This document shows, piece by piece, positions 37,688 through 49,238 of a DNA stretch of 64,000 nucleotides. Both the position numbers and the translations under genes were made by a program. The DNA comes from Mesorhizobium sp. PAMC28654 (lineage in GTDB: Bacteria; Pseudomonadota; Alphaproteobacteria; Rhizobiales; Rhizobiaceae). Position 1 is the stretch's first letter; each line of letters starts with the position of its first letter. The notes beneath the pieces were generated by a model. The model was not told where the DNA came from, ran no database searches, and worked only from the letters and a program-made list of their open reading frames with translations. The stretch is from NCBI RefSeq assembly GCF_020616515.1, contig NZ_CP085135.1, forward strand, positions 4,154,001 to 4,218,000, given 5' to 3'.

Positions 37688-39517
37688 TTGGCCAAGGACG
37701 CGAACAAGGCTTCGGCCTATACCTATGTCGATCACAAATTCGACGTGGTGGTCGTCGGCGCCGGGGGTGCTGGCCTGCGCGCCACGCTCGGCATGGCCGA
37801 ACAGGGGTTGCGCACCGCCTGCATCAGCAAGGTGTTTCCGACGCGCTCGCACACGGTGGCGGCGCAGGGCGGCATAGCCGCCTCGCTGTCCAACATGGGC
37901 CCCGATTCCTGGCAGTGGCACATGTACGACACCGTCAAGGGGTCGGACTGGCTGGGTGATGTCGACGCCATGGAATATCTGGTGCGCGAAGCGCCGGCCG
38001 CCGTCTACGAGCTCGAGCACTACGGCGTGCCGTTCTCGCGCACGGAAGAGGGCAAGATCTACCAGCGGCCGTTCGGCGGCCACATGATGAACTATGGCGA
38101 CGGTCCGCCCGTGCAGCGCACTTGTGCTGCCGCCGACCGCACCGGCCATGCCATCCTGCACACGCTCTACGGCCAGTCGCTGAAGAACAATGCGCAGTTC
38201 TTCATCGAGTATTTCGCGCTCGACCTGATCATGGAGCCGGACGGCACCTGCACCGGCGTCGTTGCCTGGAACCTCGACGACGGCACCATCCACCGCTTCT
38301 CGGCCAAGATGGTCGTGCTGGCGACCGGCGGCTACGGCCGCGCCTATTTCTCGGCGACGTCGGCGCATACCTGCACCGGCGACGGTGGCGGCATGGCGTC
38401 GCGCGCCGGCTTTCCGCTGCAGGACATGGAGTTCGTGCAGTTCCACCCGACCGGCATCTATGGCGCCGGCTGCCTGATCACCGAAGGCGCGCGCGGCGAG
38501 GGCGGCTATCTCGTCAATTCCGAGGGCGAGCGCTTCATGGAGCGCTACGCGCCATCGGCCAAGGACCTTGCTTCACGCGATGTCGTGTCGCGCTGCATGA
38601 CGCTGGAAATCCGCGAGGGCCGCGGCGTCGGCAAGAAGAAGGACCACATCTTCCTGCACCTCGACCATCTCGATCCGGCCGTCCTGCATGAGCGGCTGCC
38701 GGGCATTTCGGAATCAGCGAAGATCTTTGCCGGCGTCGACCTGACCAAGGAGCCGATCCCGGTGCTGCCGACGGTGCACTACAATATGGGCGGCGTGCCG
38801 ACCAATTACTGGGGCGAGGTGCTCAACCCGACATCCAGGAGCCCGGACAAGGTGTCGCCCGGTCTGATGGCGGTCGGCGAGGCCGGCTGCGCCTCTGTCC
38901 ACGGCGCCAACCGGCTGGGCTCGAACTCGCTGATCGATCTGGTGGTGTTCGGCCGCGCGGCTGCAATCCGCGCCGGCCAGGTGATCGACCGCAAGTCGGC
39001 GATACCCTCGCCCAACGAAGCCTCGGTCGAAAAGATCATGGACCGCTTCGACGGGCTGCGCCACGCCAATGGCTCGACGCCGACGGCGGTGCTGCGCGAG
39101 AAGATGCAGAAGGCGATGCAGGACGACGCGGCGGTGTTCCGCACCCAGGAATCGCTGGAGAACGGCTGCAAGCGCATTTCGGAAATCTGGACCGAGCTCA
39201 AGGACATCAAAGTGTTCGACCGCTCGATGATCTGGAACTCCGACCTCGTCGAGACTCTGGAGCTGGAAAACCTGATGGCCAACGCCATCACCACGGTCTA
39301 CAGCGCCGAAGCCCGCAAGGAGAGCCGTGGCGCGCACGCGCGGGAAGATTTCTCGGCCCGCGATGACACCAACTGGCGCAAGCACACGCTGGCCAAACTC
39401 AGCGAGAGCGGCAAGGTCACGCTTTCCTATCGGCCGGTGCATACCGAACCGCTGCTGGCGGAAAAGGACGGCGGCATCAGCCTGGCCAAGATCGCGCCGA
39501 AGGCACGGGTGTACTGA
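37688..39517 (+). CDS. sdhA: Succinate dehydrogenase flavoprotein subunit
   Basis: A 609-residue flavoprotein that oxidises succinate to fumarate. The FAD-binding loop is [16 protein letters not shown], and covalent FAD attaches to H55 in [11 protein letters not shown]. Active-site blocks include [20 protein letters not shown] and the C-terminal LTLSYRPV-like end (here [13 protein letters not shown]). The start is a TTG with GGAGG eight bases upstream; no ATG fits the family start. The stop overlaps the ATG of a DUF3052 gene. Confidence 0.96.
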   Translation: MAKDANKASAYTYVDHKFDVVVVGAGGAGLRATLGMAEQGLRTACISKVFPTRSHTVAAQGGIAASLSNMGPDSWQWHMYDTVKGSDWLGDVDAMEYLVREAPAAVYELEHYGVPFSRTEEGKIYQRPFGGHMMNYGDGPPVQRTCAAADRTGHAILHTLYGQSLKNNAQFFIEYFALDLIMEPDGTCTGVVAWNLDDGTIHRFSAKMVVLATGGYGRAYFSATSAHTCTGDGGGMASRAGFPLQDMEFVQFHPTGIYGAGCLITEGARGEGGYLVNSEGERFMERYAPSAKDLASRDVVSRCMTLEIREGRGVGKKKDHIFLHLDHLDPAVLHERLPGISESAKIFAGVDLTKEPIPVLPTVHYNMGGVPTNYWGEVLNPTSRSPDKVSPGLMAVGEAGCASVHGANRLGSNSLIDLVVFGRAAAIRAGQVIDRKSAIPSPNEASVEKIMDRFDGLRHANGSTPTAVLREKMQKAMQDDAAVFRTQESLENGCKRISEIWTELKDIKVFDRSMIWNSDLVETLELENLMANAITTVYSAEARKESRGAHAREDFSARDDTNWRKHTLAKLSESGKVTLSYRPVHTEPLLAEKDGGISLAKIAPKARVY

Positions 39518-39957
39518 TGATGGCGCCGGCGGCCTCGGGATATTCCGGCACGCCCCTTCCGGCCAAGCTCGGCCTGAAGGACGGAATGGTCGCCGCGTTC
39601 ATCGCGCTGCCGGCGGAACTCGACGAACTGGCTGATGCTGTGGACTTCGCTGAGGTCGACCGGCTGACCGATTGGTCGGGGATTTCGGGAGTTGCCCTGA
39701 AATACGACGCTGTGCACGCCTTCACCCGCCGGCGTGCCGAGATCGAGGATCGTCTCGCCGGCATCGAGGCGGCGATCAAGCGCGACGGTATGGTCTGGGT
39801 ATCCTGGCCGAAAAAGGCATCGAAGGTGCCCACCGACGTCACCGAAGGCGTCGTTCGTGCCGAGGCACTGAAGCTCGACCTTGTCGATGTGAAGGTCGCC
39901 GCCGTGAATGAGATCTGGTCCGGGCTGAAGCTCGTCATCCGAAAGGACCGCAGGTAA
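39517..39957 (+). CDS. DUF3052 family protein inside the sdh operon
   Basis: A 146-residue protein starting [20 protein letters not shown]. The GYSGTPLxxKLGLK start and the later [12 protein letters not shown] and [19 protein letters not shown] are typical of DUF3052, a family without a known role. It overlaps sdhA at its start (TGATGA) and sdhB at its end (TAATG), so translation of the three is coupled. Being between flavoprotein and iron-sulfur genes suggests, without proving, a role in dehydrogenase assembly or control. Confidence 0.85.
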   Translation: MMAPAASGYSGTPLPAKLGLKDGMVAAFIALPAELDELADAVDFAEVDRLTDWSGISGVALKYDAVHAFTRRRAEIEDRLAGIEAAIKRDGMVWVSWPKKASKVPTDVTEGVVRAEALKLDLVDVKVAAVNEIWSGLKLVIRKDRR

Positions 39958-40736
39958 TGGTCGAACTGACACTTCCCAAGAATTCGCAGATCAAGCAGGG
40001 CAAGACCTGGCCGAAGCCGGAGGGTGCCACCAACCTGCGCGAATACCGCATCTACCGCTGGTCGCCGGATGACGACGAGAACCCGCGCATCGATACCTAT
40101 TTCGTCGACATGGACGATTGCGGGCCGATGGTGCTCGACGCGCTGCTGTGGATCAAGAACAAGATCGACCCGACGCTGACCCTGCGCCGCTCCTGCCGCG
40201 AAGGCATTTGCGGCTCCTGCGCCATGAACATCGACGGCTCCAACACGCTGGCCTGCACCAAGGGCTGCGACGACATTTCCGGCGCCGTAAAAGTCTATCC
40301 GCTGCCGCACATGCAGGTGGTCAAGGACCTGGTACCCGATCTCACCAATTTCTATGCCCAGCACGCCTCGATCGAGCCATGGCTGAAGACCGTGTCGCCG
40401 CAGCCGGCCAAGGAATGGCTGCAGAGCCATGAGGATCGCGAGAAGCTCGACGGGCTCTACGAATGCATCCTGTGCGCCTGCTGCTCGACCTCGTGCCCGA
40501 GCTACTGGTGGAACGGCGACCGCTATCTCGGCCCGGCGACACTGCTGCAGGCCTATCGCTGGCTGATCGATAGCCGCGACGAGGCCAAGGGCGAGCGGCT
40601 CGACAATCTCGAGGACCCGTTCCGCCTCTATCGCTGCCATACCATCATGAACTGCGCGCAGACCTGCCCCAAGGGGCTCAACCCGGCCAAGGCGATCGCC
40701 GAGATCAAGAAGATGATGGTGGAGAGAAGGGTGTAG
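39957..40736 (+). CDS. sdhB: Succinate dehydrogenase iron-sulfur subunit
   Basis: A 259-residue protein. The plant-type ferredoxin domain has the 2Fe-2S ligands in [16 protein letters not shown] and LACTKGC. The C-terminal domain has the 4Fe-4S and 3Fe-4S ligands in [16 protein letters not shown] and [17 protein letters not shown]. It passes electrons from SdhA to the membrane quinone site. The ATG overlaps the preceding TAA. It ends the sdh operon and is followed by a large repeat. Confidence 0.96.
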   Translation: MVELTLPKNSQIKQGKTWPKPEGATNLREYRIYRWSPDDDENPRIDTYFVDMDDCGPMVLDALLWIKNKIDPTLTLRRSCREGICGSCAMNIDGSNTLACTKGCDDISGAVKVYPLPHMQVVKDLVPDLTNFYAQHASIEPWLKTVSPQPAKEWLQSHEDREKLDGLYECILCACCSTSCPSYWWNGDRYLGPATLLQAYRWLIDSRDEAKGERLDNLEDPFRLYRCHTIMNCAQTCPKGLNPAKAIAEIKKMMVERRV

Positions 40737-40782
40737 ATCGAAGCGGATACGCTTGCTGCAACCTCGGACGTAGCAATCCTTC

Positions 40783-40997
40783 GCGCCCCTCTCTGTCCTG
40801 CCGGACGTTCGTCGTTCGAAAAGCCAAGCAATTGGCTTTCCGTCCGCCGCGCGGACCATTCCTCGACCCCACGGGTGGGAGCTTGGCTGTCATCGCGGCT
40901 TTCGCCAATCTCCAAGGTTGAAGGATGATGCGCTGTCGGCGAAGTTGCTGGTCTCCCCCTTGTGGGGAGATGTCCGGCAGGACAGAGGGGAGCGCTG
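40783..40997. repeat. Rhizobial intergenic inverted repeat, copy 2
   Basis: The left arm has CTCTGTCCTGCCGGAC and the right arm GTCCGGCAGGACAGAGGGGA, near-complementary around a centre of about 160 bases. The core matches the arms of the repeat at 29399-29558, and both share CTTTCGCCAATC inside. It fills the spacer between sdhB and yceH. Confidence 0.75.
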
Positions 40998-41028
40998 TCC
41001 CGCCAGCCTTAGAAAGGATTGTAATCCC

Positions 41029-41653
41029 ATGAGTGACGACCTTCCTCTTCTCTCCGCCATAGAAGCCCGTGTGCTCGGCTGCCTGATCGAGAAGAAGGAG
41101 CTGACGCCGGACATCTATCCGCTGACGCTCAATTCCGCGCATGCCGCCGCCAACCAGAAGACGGCGCGCGAGCCTGTGATGGCGCTGGAGCTTCCCGAAG
41201 TTGGACGAGCATTCAGCCAGCTCCAGCAGAAGGGCCTTGTCAGGCAGGTTTTTGGATCGCGCGTCGAGCGCTATGAGCATACCGTCGCGCAGCGCTTCTC
41301 GATGACCTCGCCGCAGATCGCGCTGGTTGGGCTGCTGTTGTTGCGTGGCCCGCAGACAGCTTATGAATTGCTGGCGCGGTCTGAGCGGATGGCGCGGTTT
41401 TCCTCCATCGATGGCGTGCGTACCGAACTCGACCTGTTGACCAGCCGCAGACCGCCGCTGGTCCAACTGCTCGAGCGAGCACCTGGCCAGCGCGAGGAAC
41501 GCTATGTCCATCTCCTGAGCGGGCCGCCGCAGATACCGGTGGCTACGGCTCCTGTGTATTCGCCTACGACCGCTTCGGATCTCGAAGCCCGTGGCTCTTG
41601 AGGAAGAGGTTGCGACGCTGCGCGCGCGAATTGAGACGCTGGCCGGAAACTGA
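41029..41653 (+). CDS. YceH/DUF480 family protein, frameshifted before its C-terminal coiled coil
   Basis: The ATG at 41029 gives [20 protein letters not shown]. Two winged-helix repeats follow: [40 protein letters not shown], and [22 protein letters not shown]. The annotated frame stops at 41601 after LEARGS. From about 41591 the next frame reads [20 protein letters not shown] and stops at 41653; that coiled-coil ending is what the family has. A lost TG in CGTGTGG would account for it. The role of YceH is not established; the fold suggests DNA binding. Confidence 0.78.
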
Positions 41654-41688
41654 ACCCCGGGGGAGGAAGTCAGGTCCGATGGTGCCTC

Positions 41689-41841
41689 TCAGGGTTGATG
41701 CTGGCCGGCGCGCGGGGGCTTCTTCAGGTCGCGATGGTCCGTCGCTGTCTTGCCCAACGCGATCGACAGAAGATAGACGCGCGGATTGAAGCCCGCCGAG
41801 GCAAGCGCCGACAGCGTCTTGAACAGTTGCAGGTGAAACAT
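41689..41841 (-). CDS. Possible small protein next to IS630 copy 1
   Basis: A 50-residue frame starting MFHLQLFKTLSALASAGFNP with GGGGG five bases before the ATG. It ends in a basic, Pro-rich tail. The IS630 element begins 47 bases upstream of its start, so any native promoter may have been displaced. No family recognised. Confidence 0.33.
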   Translation of the reverse strand: MFHLQLFKTLSALASAGFNPRVYLLSIALGKTATDHRDLKKPPRAGQHQP

Positions 41842-41980
41842 CGGACCCCCTCGGTATCGCTCCCGCTTTGGAAGCGCGCCGCAAACTAGAGCAAAATCCG
41901 AGCGGATAGAATCGATAGGGGTTTCGTTGGGATTGGAAATCTGATTCAGCATATCTGCTGGATTCGGAGGCCGGCATGGC

Positions 41981-42821
41981 ATGGCGAAATCCTTATCGGA
42001 AGATTTGCGGGCTCGGGTGGTCGCAGCGGTTGATGGCGGCCTGTCGCGACGGGCGGCAGCGGCGCGATTTGGCGTGGCGGCGGCAAGCTCGGTGCGTTGG
42101 GTCCGGGAATGGCGCGAGACCGGAGCCACCTGCGCAAAGCCGCAGGGCGGCGACAGGCGGTCCCACCGCGTTGAAGCGTATCGCGACATCATCCTGGCGG
42201 CGATCGAGAGGCGGGTGGACATCACGCTGGTCGAACTCGCCGAGTTGCTGCGACAGGAGCATGGCGCGTCGTTTGCGACGAGCACGATCTGGCGGTTTCT
42301 CGATCGTCACTCCATGACCTTCAAAAAAAACGGCGCACGCCAGCGAGCAGGAGCGGCCAGACGTGGCGGCGCGACGAAACGCCTGGTTCGACGCCCAGCC
42401 CGATCTTGATCCCGAGCATCTGGTCTTCATCGACGAGACCGGAGCCTCGACAAAGATGGCTCGACTGCGGGGGCGCACGAAGCGCGGGATGCGGTGCCGA
42501 TCGCCAATCCCGCATGGCCATTGGAAGACGACGACGTTCACCGGCGCCCTGCGCCTCACTGGCATGACCGCGCCAATGGTCCTGGACGGCCCGATGACTG
42601 GCGAATGGTTTGTCGCCTATGTCGAGCAGGTTCTCGTGCCGACGCTGCGGCCCGACGATGTCGTGATCCTCGACAACCTGCCGGCGCACAAAAGCGCAGC
42701 CGCCCGTGTGGCGATCGAAGCAACCGGCGCAAGGATGATGTTCCTCCCGCCCTATTCCCCCGACTTCAACCCGATCGAGAACGCCTTTTCCAAGCTGAAA
42801 TCGATTCTACGCAAAGCCGCC
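41981..42821 (+). pseudogene. IS630 transposase, 5' part, cut by IS21 insertion
   Basis: A first frame (41981-42409) encodes the helix-turn-helix part, starting MAKSLSEDLRARVVAAVDGG. A second frame carries the DDE catalytic part: VFIDETGAS, VVILDNLPAHKSA and PYSPDFNPIENAFSK. The frames join near a run of eight A at 42323-42330, also present in the intact copy, so frameshifting or slippage is part of normal expression. After AGCCGCC at 42815-42821 the reading is destroyed by IS21; the last 40 or so codons continue at 45461. Confidence 0.9.
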
Positions 42822-42871
42822 TATAGCGCGACGATCTGGATGAGACGTGAGCGGCGATCTGGATGAGATTC

Positions 42872-43761
42872 TCAGGTCGCGGTCACGTGCAAATTATCAT
42901 GCTGATTGTCGCTGGCAAGGCCTTCATCTATTTCTGATTGCCGCTCCGCGACAAGTTCGTGTTTGTTCTTGATTGTCGCGTAAGAGGCTGGCCTGCCGCG
43001 CTGGCGTTTGGCTTCCATGGCGGATCTGCGCCGGTAGCTTTCGACGTTCATCTCGAAGATCGTTGCGTGGTGAACAAGTCGGTCCACTGCGGCGAGGGTC
43101 ATGGCGGGGTCCGGAAAGATTCTGTTCCATTCTCCGAAGGGCTGATTGGCGGTGATCATGATGGAACGCCGCTCATATCTTGCGCAGATGAGTTCGAAGA
43201 GCACGCTCGTTTCGGCCTGGTCCTTGGTGACGTAGGCCAGATCGTCGAGGATGAGCAGATCGAACTTGTCGAGCTTGGCGATGGCGGCTTCGAGCTGCAG
43301 CTCTCGCCGCGCGATCTGGAGCTTCTGCACGAGATCGGTGGTTCGGGCGAACTGCACGCGCCAGCCGTTCTCAATGAGGGCGAGTCCGATCGCTGCCGCA
43401 AGATGCGACTTTCCGCCACCGGGTGGGCCGAACAACAGGATATTGGCGCCCTTGGCGAGCCAGCTGTCACCGGCGGTCATGGCCATGACCTGGGCCTTGG
43501 AGACCATGGGTACGGCGTCGAAGGCGAAGCTGTCGAGCGTCTTTCCGGGCGGCAGATGCGCTTCGGCCAGATGCCGTTCGATCCTGCGATGTGCCCGTTC
43601 GGCCAGCTCATGCTCGGCGATGGCCGAGAGGAACCGGGCGGCGGGCCACCCCTCTCTATCGGCCTGCTCGGCAAATTGCGCCCAGAGCGTCTTGATCGTC
43701 GGTAGCCGGAGTTCGTTGAGCATGATGCCGAGGCGGGCTTCGTCGATGGTGTGGGCGTTGC

Positions 43762-43765
<4 letters not shown>
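42872..43765 (-). CDS. istB: IS21 helper ATPase IstB
   Basis: A 297-residue DnaC-like AAA ATPase. Walker A is GPPGGGKS at residues 113-120, and Walker B is LLILDDLAYV, followed by the sensor region SIMITANQPFGEW. IstB assembles on target DNA and stimulates the IstA transposase. The ATG overlaps the end of istA (istA stops at 43762), the usual coupling in IS21. The protein looks intact. Confidence 0.94.
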
Positions 43766-45311
<1,546 letters not shown>

Positions 45312-45460
45312 CTACCGGGCCGACCGCGATCATAAGACGCTGAAAAATTGCGCGGCGGCGGGGGTGTAACTCCGGTCGGGCTACGCCCTCCCTTCGTCAC
45401 ACCCCCGCCGCCGAGTCTCATCCTGATTGACGCTGAGTCTCACCTTGTTTGTCGCCGCGC

Positions 45461-45588
45461 AGCCGCCGCACGAACCGTCGCGGAATTGTGGGATACCATC
45501 AGCGCCGCACTGCCTTGCTTCACACCAACCGAGTGCGCCAACTACTTCGCCGCAACAGGATATGAGCCGGAATGATCAGATTCTGCTC
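45461..45588 (+). pseudogene. IS630 transposase, 3' remnant
   Basis: Starting in the second AGCCGCC this codes RTVAELWDTISAALPCFTPT and the end YFAATGYEPE, stopping at 45574. It is identical in protein to the C-terminus of the intact copy at 58 kb and completes the gene broken at 42821. Confidence 0.92.
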
Positions 45589-45723
45589 TAGGTCCGCGAA
45601 AGAGGGGAGGCTTGGACAAGGCGGCCCTAAAAGCGGCTGAGGCGGCCCTGTATCGACGTTTCAGACGCCCGGCGAACTCGCGGCGTCGCCGATCGACAGC
45701 GACGACCCGGGAGGGGTGTGCCA

Positions 45724-45750
45724 CAAAAACGCCGGCCCGAAGACCGGCGT
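45724..45750 (-). terminator. Intrinsic terminator after the OsmC gene
   Basis: On the minus strand, the stem ACGCCGG / CCGGCGT with an eight-base loop is followed by TTTTTG. It begins 21 bases past the OsmC stop. Confidence 0.85.
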
Positions 45751-45771
45751 CTGCTGTCGTTGAACGGCTTG

Positions 45772-46197
45772 TCAGACGAGTTTGGCGTCGAGCGAAACCT
45801 TGATGGCGCCGAGCGCCTTGGAGACCGGGCATTCCGCCTTGGCCTTTTCAGCCAGTTCCTTGAACTTTGCCGCATCGATGCCCGGCACCTTGCCGGTCAG
45901 CGTCAGGGCGCTGCCCGTAATGCCGGTGCCGGGAACCAGCGTGACCACCGCCTTGGCGTTGAGCTCAGCCGCCGGCGTGCCGTTCTCGGCGAGGAAATGC
46001 GAAAGCTGCATGGCGTAGCAGCCGGCATGCGCCGCGGCGATCAGCTCTTCCGGATTGGTGCCGGACTTGCCGCTTTCATCCTCGAAACGCATCTTGAACG
46101 AGTAAGGCGCGGCCTTGAGCGCTCCGCTCTGGGTATCGAGCGTGCCTTTCCCCTCTGTCAGATTACCCTTCCAGACGGCGTTTGCGGTGCGATCCAT
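45772..46197 (-). CDS. OsmC-family peroxiredoxin
   Basis: A 141-residue OsmC protein starting MDRTANAVWKGNLTEGKGTL. Its catalytic cysteines are C60 (AAHAGCYAMQLSHFL) and C123 (AKAECPVSKAL). The HAGCY setting places it with OsmC proper rather than with Ohr, which is encoded separately at 27 kb. It detoxifies hydroperoxides. AAGGAGG lies six bases before the ATG. A terminator follows. The open frame upstream to 46638 is ignored because the family start is here. Confidence 0.92.
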   Translation of the reverse strand: MDRTANAVWKGNLTEGKGTLDTQSGALKAAPYSFKMRFEDESGKSGTNPEELIAAAHAGCYAMQLSHFLAENGTPAAELNAKAVVTLVPGTGITGSALTLTGKVPGIDAAKFKELAEKAKAECPVSKALGAIKVSLDAKLV

Positions 46198-46637
46198 GAA
46201 ATTCCTCCTTGGTTGTCGTGAGTGAGCCCGTTGCTCGGCATCCGATGAAACTATAGCGCGCGCCGGCACGAAGGCCACCCGCGCGGGGGCGCGATGATGT
46301 TGCCCTGACAAAAATATGTCGGTGCCAAAATGTCGACTCGCACCCATCTCGACCGTCCTGCGGGCGCCACGGCATGCGTGGCCGGCCACGGTATGCGTGG
46401 CTGGATGGAGCGTCACATGGACATGCTGTTTTCCGCCCGATGGAAAAGACCCGGCCAAAATGCCGGAGAGATCGACTGGTCGCACCTGCCGTCGGCCGGC
46501 CTTGGTCGCTTGCTCGCGGCGTTCGCCATCATTGCGACCGTGGTGGCATTGCTCGACGGCGCCGCCTCGCTGATGCCGGCAAGCCTGACAGCTCCGTCGC
46601 CTCACCCTATGATCCAATCCAGAATGGGAGATAGACA
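46198..46637. other. Intergenic region between the OsmC and YCII genes
   Basis: A 440-base divergent spacer that should hold promoters for both flanking genes. The first half shows nothing I can name. The second half contains a weakly supported membrane-protein frame (46417-46764, listed separately). Confidence 0.4.
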
Positions 46638-46764
46638 ATGCAATACATCTGCCTGGTTTACGGTGAAGAACAGCACCTTCATGCGCTCACCATTGAGGCG
46701 GGGGCCAAGCTCAACGCGGACTCCCTGGCCTATGACAGGTCGCTGCAGGCGAGTGGGCATTTGA
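46417..46764 (+). CDS. Doubtful small membrane protein overlapping the YCII gene
   Basis: A 115-residue frame starting MDMLFSARWKRPGQNAGEID with GGAG six bases before the ATG and one clear hydrophobic helix (LLAAFAIIATVVALLDGAA). Its last 127 bases overlap the YCII gene in another frame, which argues against the annotated end. It may be a real gene with a frameshift, or chance. Confidence 0.22.
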   Translation: MDMLFSARWKRPGQNAGEIDWSHLPSAGLGRLLAAFAIIATVVALLDGAASLMPASLTAPSPHPMIQSRMGDRQCNTSAWFTVKNSTFMRSPLRRGPSSTRTPWPMTGRCRRVGI

Positions 46765-46994
46765 TTGTCGCCCAGGCGCTGCAATCGGTGAAGACGTCGA
46801 AGCTTGTGCGCCGGCGCAATGGCAAGAAGCTGGTCATCGATGGCCCCTTCGCCGAAACCAAGGAGCAATTGCTTGGCTTCGTCATGGTCGAGGCTGACAA
46901 CCTCGACGAGGCACTGAAGATCGCCGCCGGAATTCCGCTGGCCGAAATGGGCTCGATCGAGGTGCGGGCGATCTACGACATACCGGAGTCCTGA
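46638..46994 (+). CDS. YCII-related (DGPF) domain protein
   Basis: A 118-residue protein starting MQYICLVYGEEQHLHALTIE. It contains the DGPFAETKEQLLGF signature and IAAGIPLAEMGSIEVRAI, usual for the YCII/DGPF family often linked to ECF sigma factors. No sigma-factor gene is adjacent here. The biochemical role is unknown. GGGAGA lies eight bases before the ATG. Confidence 0.9.
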   Translation: MQYICLVYGEEQHLHALTIEAGAKLNADSLAYDRSLQASGHLIVAQALQSVKTSKLVRRRNGKKLVIDGPFAETKEQLLGFVMVEADNLDEALKIAAGIPLAEMGSIEVRAIYDIPES

Positions 46995-47061
46995 GCGGTA
47001 AAATCCGAGCAAAGTCCGCGAGGCTTCGCTCCGCGAAGCATCGCGGGCTTGCTCGCCGCGC

Positions 47062-47757
47062 CTAACGCGATGTCGCGACCGCTGCCTCGTCGATAAGAGC
47101 GGCCACCTCAACCGGCATCGATGCCAGGGAGGCGTGGCTGGACTTGAGCGTAGTGATCTTCCTGGCGCCAAGGCGTCCGGACATCCATTGCTGGTTTTCG
47201 GGAGCAATCATCCGGTCATTGCTAGAGATCTGGTACCATGACGGCTTGGTCTTCCACGCAGGCTTGGTGATCTTGTCGCCGAAGGTGCTGGCCAAGGGGG
47301 CCTTCTGGGTAACCCCCATCACCAGACCCTCCTCGGCAGTCAGGTCTTGGCAGAAGCTTTCGTGGAATTTTTCGGGAACGACCCACAGATAGCCGTCGCC
47401 ATCGGGAGCGAGATTGGCCGCGCCCAGCGGAGGATGCTTGGCGGTGATTTCCCCTGGGCTCTCGCCAGCGTCCGGCGCGAACGCGGCGATGTAGACCAAT
47501 CCCACGACATTGTCCTGATTGCCGGCCTGGGTGATCACGGCGCCGCCATAGGAGTGGCCTACCAGCAGGACCGGGCCCGTCTGTGAAGCAATCATCTTGC
47601 GGGTGCGCTCGGCATCATCGGCAAGCGATGTCAGCGGGTTCTCCACGGCATGCAGATTCTTGTGCCCCTTGCGGGCAAGCTCGGGGATGACCTTGCCCCA
47701 ATGAGCAGCACCGCCCCAGAATCCATGAACCAGAATGATCGTTGGCTTTTGCGGCAT
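47062..47757 (-). CDS. Alpha/beta hydrolase
   Basis: A 231-residue hydrolase starting MPQKPTIILVHGFWGGAAHW; the HGFWGG block is the oxyanion region. The nucleophile is S69 in LLVGHSYGG, the acid is likely in SSNDRMIAPENQ and the histidine in SSHASLASMP. The pattern matches esterase-like proteins similar to plant salicylate/hydroxynitrile hydrolases; the substrate is unknown. AAAGGA lies seven bases before the ATG. No signal peptide is present. Confidence 0.88.
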   Translation of the reverse strand: MPQKPTIILVHGFWGGAAHWGKVIPELARKGHKNLHAVENPLTSLADDAERTRKMIASQTGPVLLVGHSYGGAVITQAGNQDNVVGLVYIAAFAPDAGESPGEITAKHPPLGAANLAPDGDGYLWVVPEKFHESFCQDLTAEEGLVMGVTQKAPLASTFGDKITKPAWKTKPSWYQISSNDRMIAPENQQWMSGRLGARKITTLKSSHASLASMPVEVAALIDEAAVATSR

Positions 47758-47888
47758 CGTGCAATCCTTTCGCGTGATCAGAAAGCCCCGGCCGCGTGAT
47801 TGTCGCACGGAAGACCGTCACAAAACAGCTGGGTTCCGCCGCGGAAAAGTTGTCCTGCTCCTCAGCAATTGCTCGTGTCGAGCCGCGG

Positions 47889-49142
47889 TCAGATCGCCTC
47901 GCCTTTGAGCAGGCGCGGCGTTCCGCCGGAAAGTCCCGACGCCTGGCGGATGAAGAACGCCTTCAGCTTTGGCATGCGCTCGACAAGGCCGAGCCCGATG
48001 TCGCGGACGGCGCGCAGCGGGGCGATGTCGTTGGAAAACAACCGGTTCAGGACATCGGTGGTGACGCCCATCTGCACGGTGTCGAAGCGCCGCCATTGCT
48101 GGTAGCGCTCGAGCACGTCGAGCGCGCCGATATCCTGGCCGAGCCGGTCGGCTTCAACGATCACCTCGGCAAGGGCCGCTACATCCTTGAAGCCGAGATT
48201 GAGGCCCTGGCCGGCTATCGGATGGATGCCATGCGCGGCGTCGCCGGCCAAGGCGATGCGCGGTGCGACGAAGGCACGCGCAAGGGTCAGGCCGAGCGGC
48301 CAGGCACGCGGCTTGTCGGTGACGCGGATCTCGCCCAGCTTCAAGCCAAAGCGCTGTTCGAGTTCGTGCTCGAAGACCAGATCGTCGCCGTCAACCAGCC
48401 TTTGGGCGTCTTCCGTCCGTTCGACCCAGACGATCGACGAGCGGTTGGTGCCGTCCTTGTCCGGCTTCAGCGGCAGCGTGGCGAAGGGACCGGCAGGCAA
48501 AAAGTGCTCTTCGGCGCGGCCGTTGTGCGGGCGCTCATGCGCGACGGTGCAGACGATGCCGGATTGGCCGTATTCCCACTTCACGGTCTTGATGCCGGCC
48601 ATGTCGCGCAGCTTCGAATTGACGCCGTCGGCGGCGACCAGCAGCCGCGTCTTCAGCGTTATACCGTCGGCAAGATGCACGGTGATGCCGGCGCCATTGG
48701 TTTCGAAACCTTGCACCGCCATGCCTTCGATGATGTCGATGCCGAGTTCTTGCGCGCGGCGGCGCAAGGCGCCGTTCAATACTTTGTTGGCCACCATATG
48801 CGCAAAGGGCTCGCCGGGCGCGACCTCGCCATCGAAGGTCAGGAAGGCCGGACGCACCGGATCGAAGGTGCGCGAATCGGTCACGATCATCTCCGTGATC
48901 GCCTGGGCTTCCGAGGTGATTTCGGTCCAGACGCCGAGCTGGTCGAGCATGCGGCAGGCAGCGGCGGCGATGGCCGAGGCGCGGCCGTCCTTCTGCCAGA
49001 CGCCGGCGGGGGCGGCATCGACCACGGCGATGCCAAGGCCGGGGCGCGCCTGTTTCAGGGACACGGCGGCGGCAAGGCCGACATAGCCCGCGCCGGCGAC
49101 CAGAATGTCGGGGGTGTTTGCGTCCGTGTTGCGTTCCATCAT
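47889..49142 (-). CDS. UbiH/UbiF/VisC-family FAD-dependent monooxygenase
   Basis: A 417-residue flavoprotein monooxygenase. The FAD loop is DILVAGAGYVGLAAAVSLKQ. The second FAD/NAD motif is RLLVAADGVNSKLRDMAGIK (DG motif), and the FAD ribityl motif is RIALAGDAAHGIHPIAGQGLNLGFKD. These are typical of ubiquinone-biosynthesis hydroxylases; which ring position it acts on is not clear. Two ATGs lie side by side; AGGGA lies six bases before the one at 49142. It is divergent from tesB. Confidence 0.9.
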   Translation of the reverse strand: MMERNTDANTPDILVAGAGYVGLAAAVSLKQARPGLGIAVVDAAPAGVWQKDGRASAIAAAACRMLDQLGVWTEITSEAQAITEMIVTDSRTFDPVRPAFLTFDGEVAPGEPFAHMVANKVLNGALRRRAQELGIDIIEGMAVQGFETNGAGITVHLADGITLKTRLLVAADGVNSKLRDMAGIKTVKWEYGQSGIVCTVAHERPHNGRAEEHFLPAGPFATLPLKPDKDGTNRSSIVWVERTEDAQRLVDGDDLVFEHELEQRFGLKLGEIRVTDKPRAWPLGLTLARAFVAPRIALAGDAAHGIHPIAGQGLNLGFKDVAALAEVIVEADRLGQDIGALDVLERYQQWRRFDTVQMGVTTDVLNRLFSNDIAPLRAVRDIGLGLVERMPKLKAFFIRQASGLSGGTPRLLKGEAI

Positions 49143-49238
49143 CGTCAATCCCTTCGCGCCTGGCGGGTATTGCACCCTTGACGGTTCGTCCTTCCTGTCG
49201 GAAACCCGCCATAGCATCTTGCGGCGAGGTTACGAAAC

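Noticed and set aside
45612-45803. A 63-residue Arg-rich frame beside IS630 copy 1
   Set aside because: It overlaps the OsmC terminator and the end of the OsmC gene, and its composition is typical of shadow frames.
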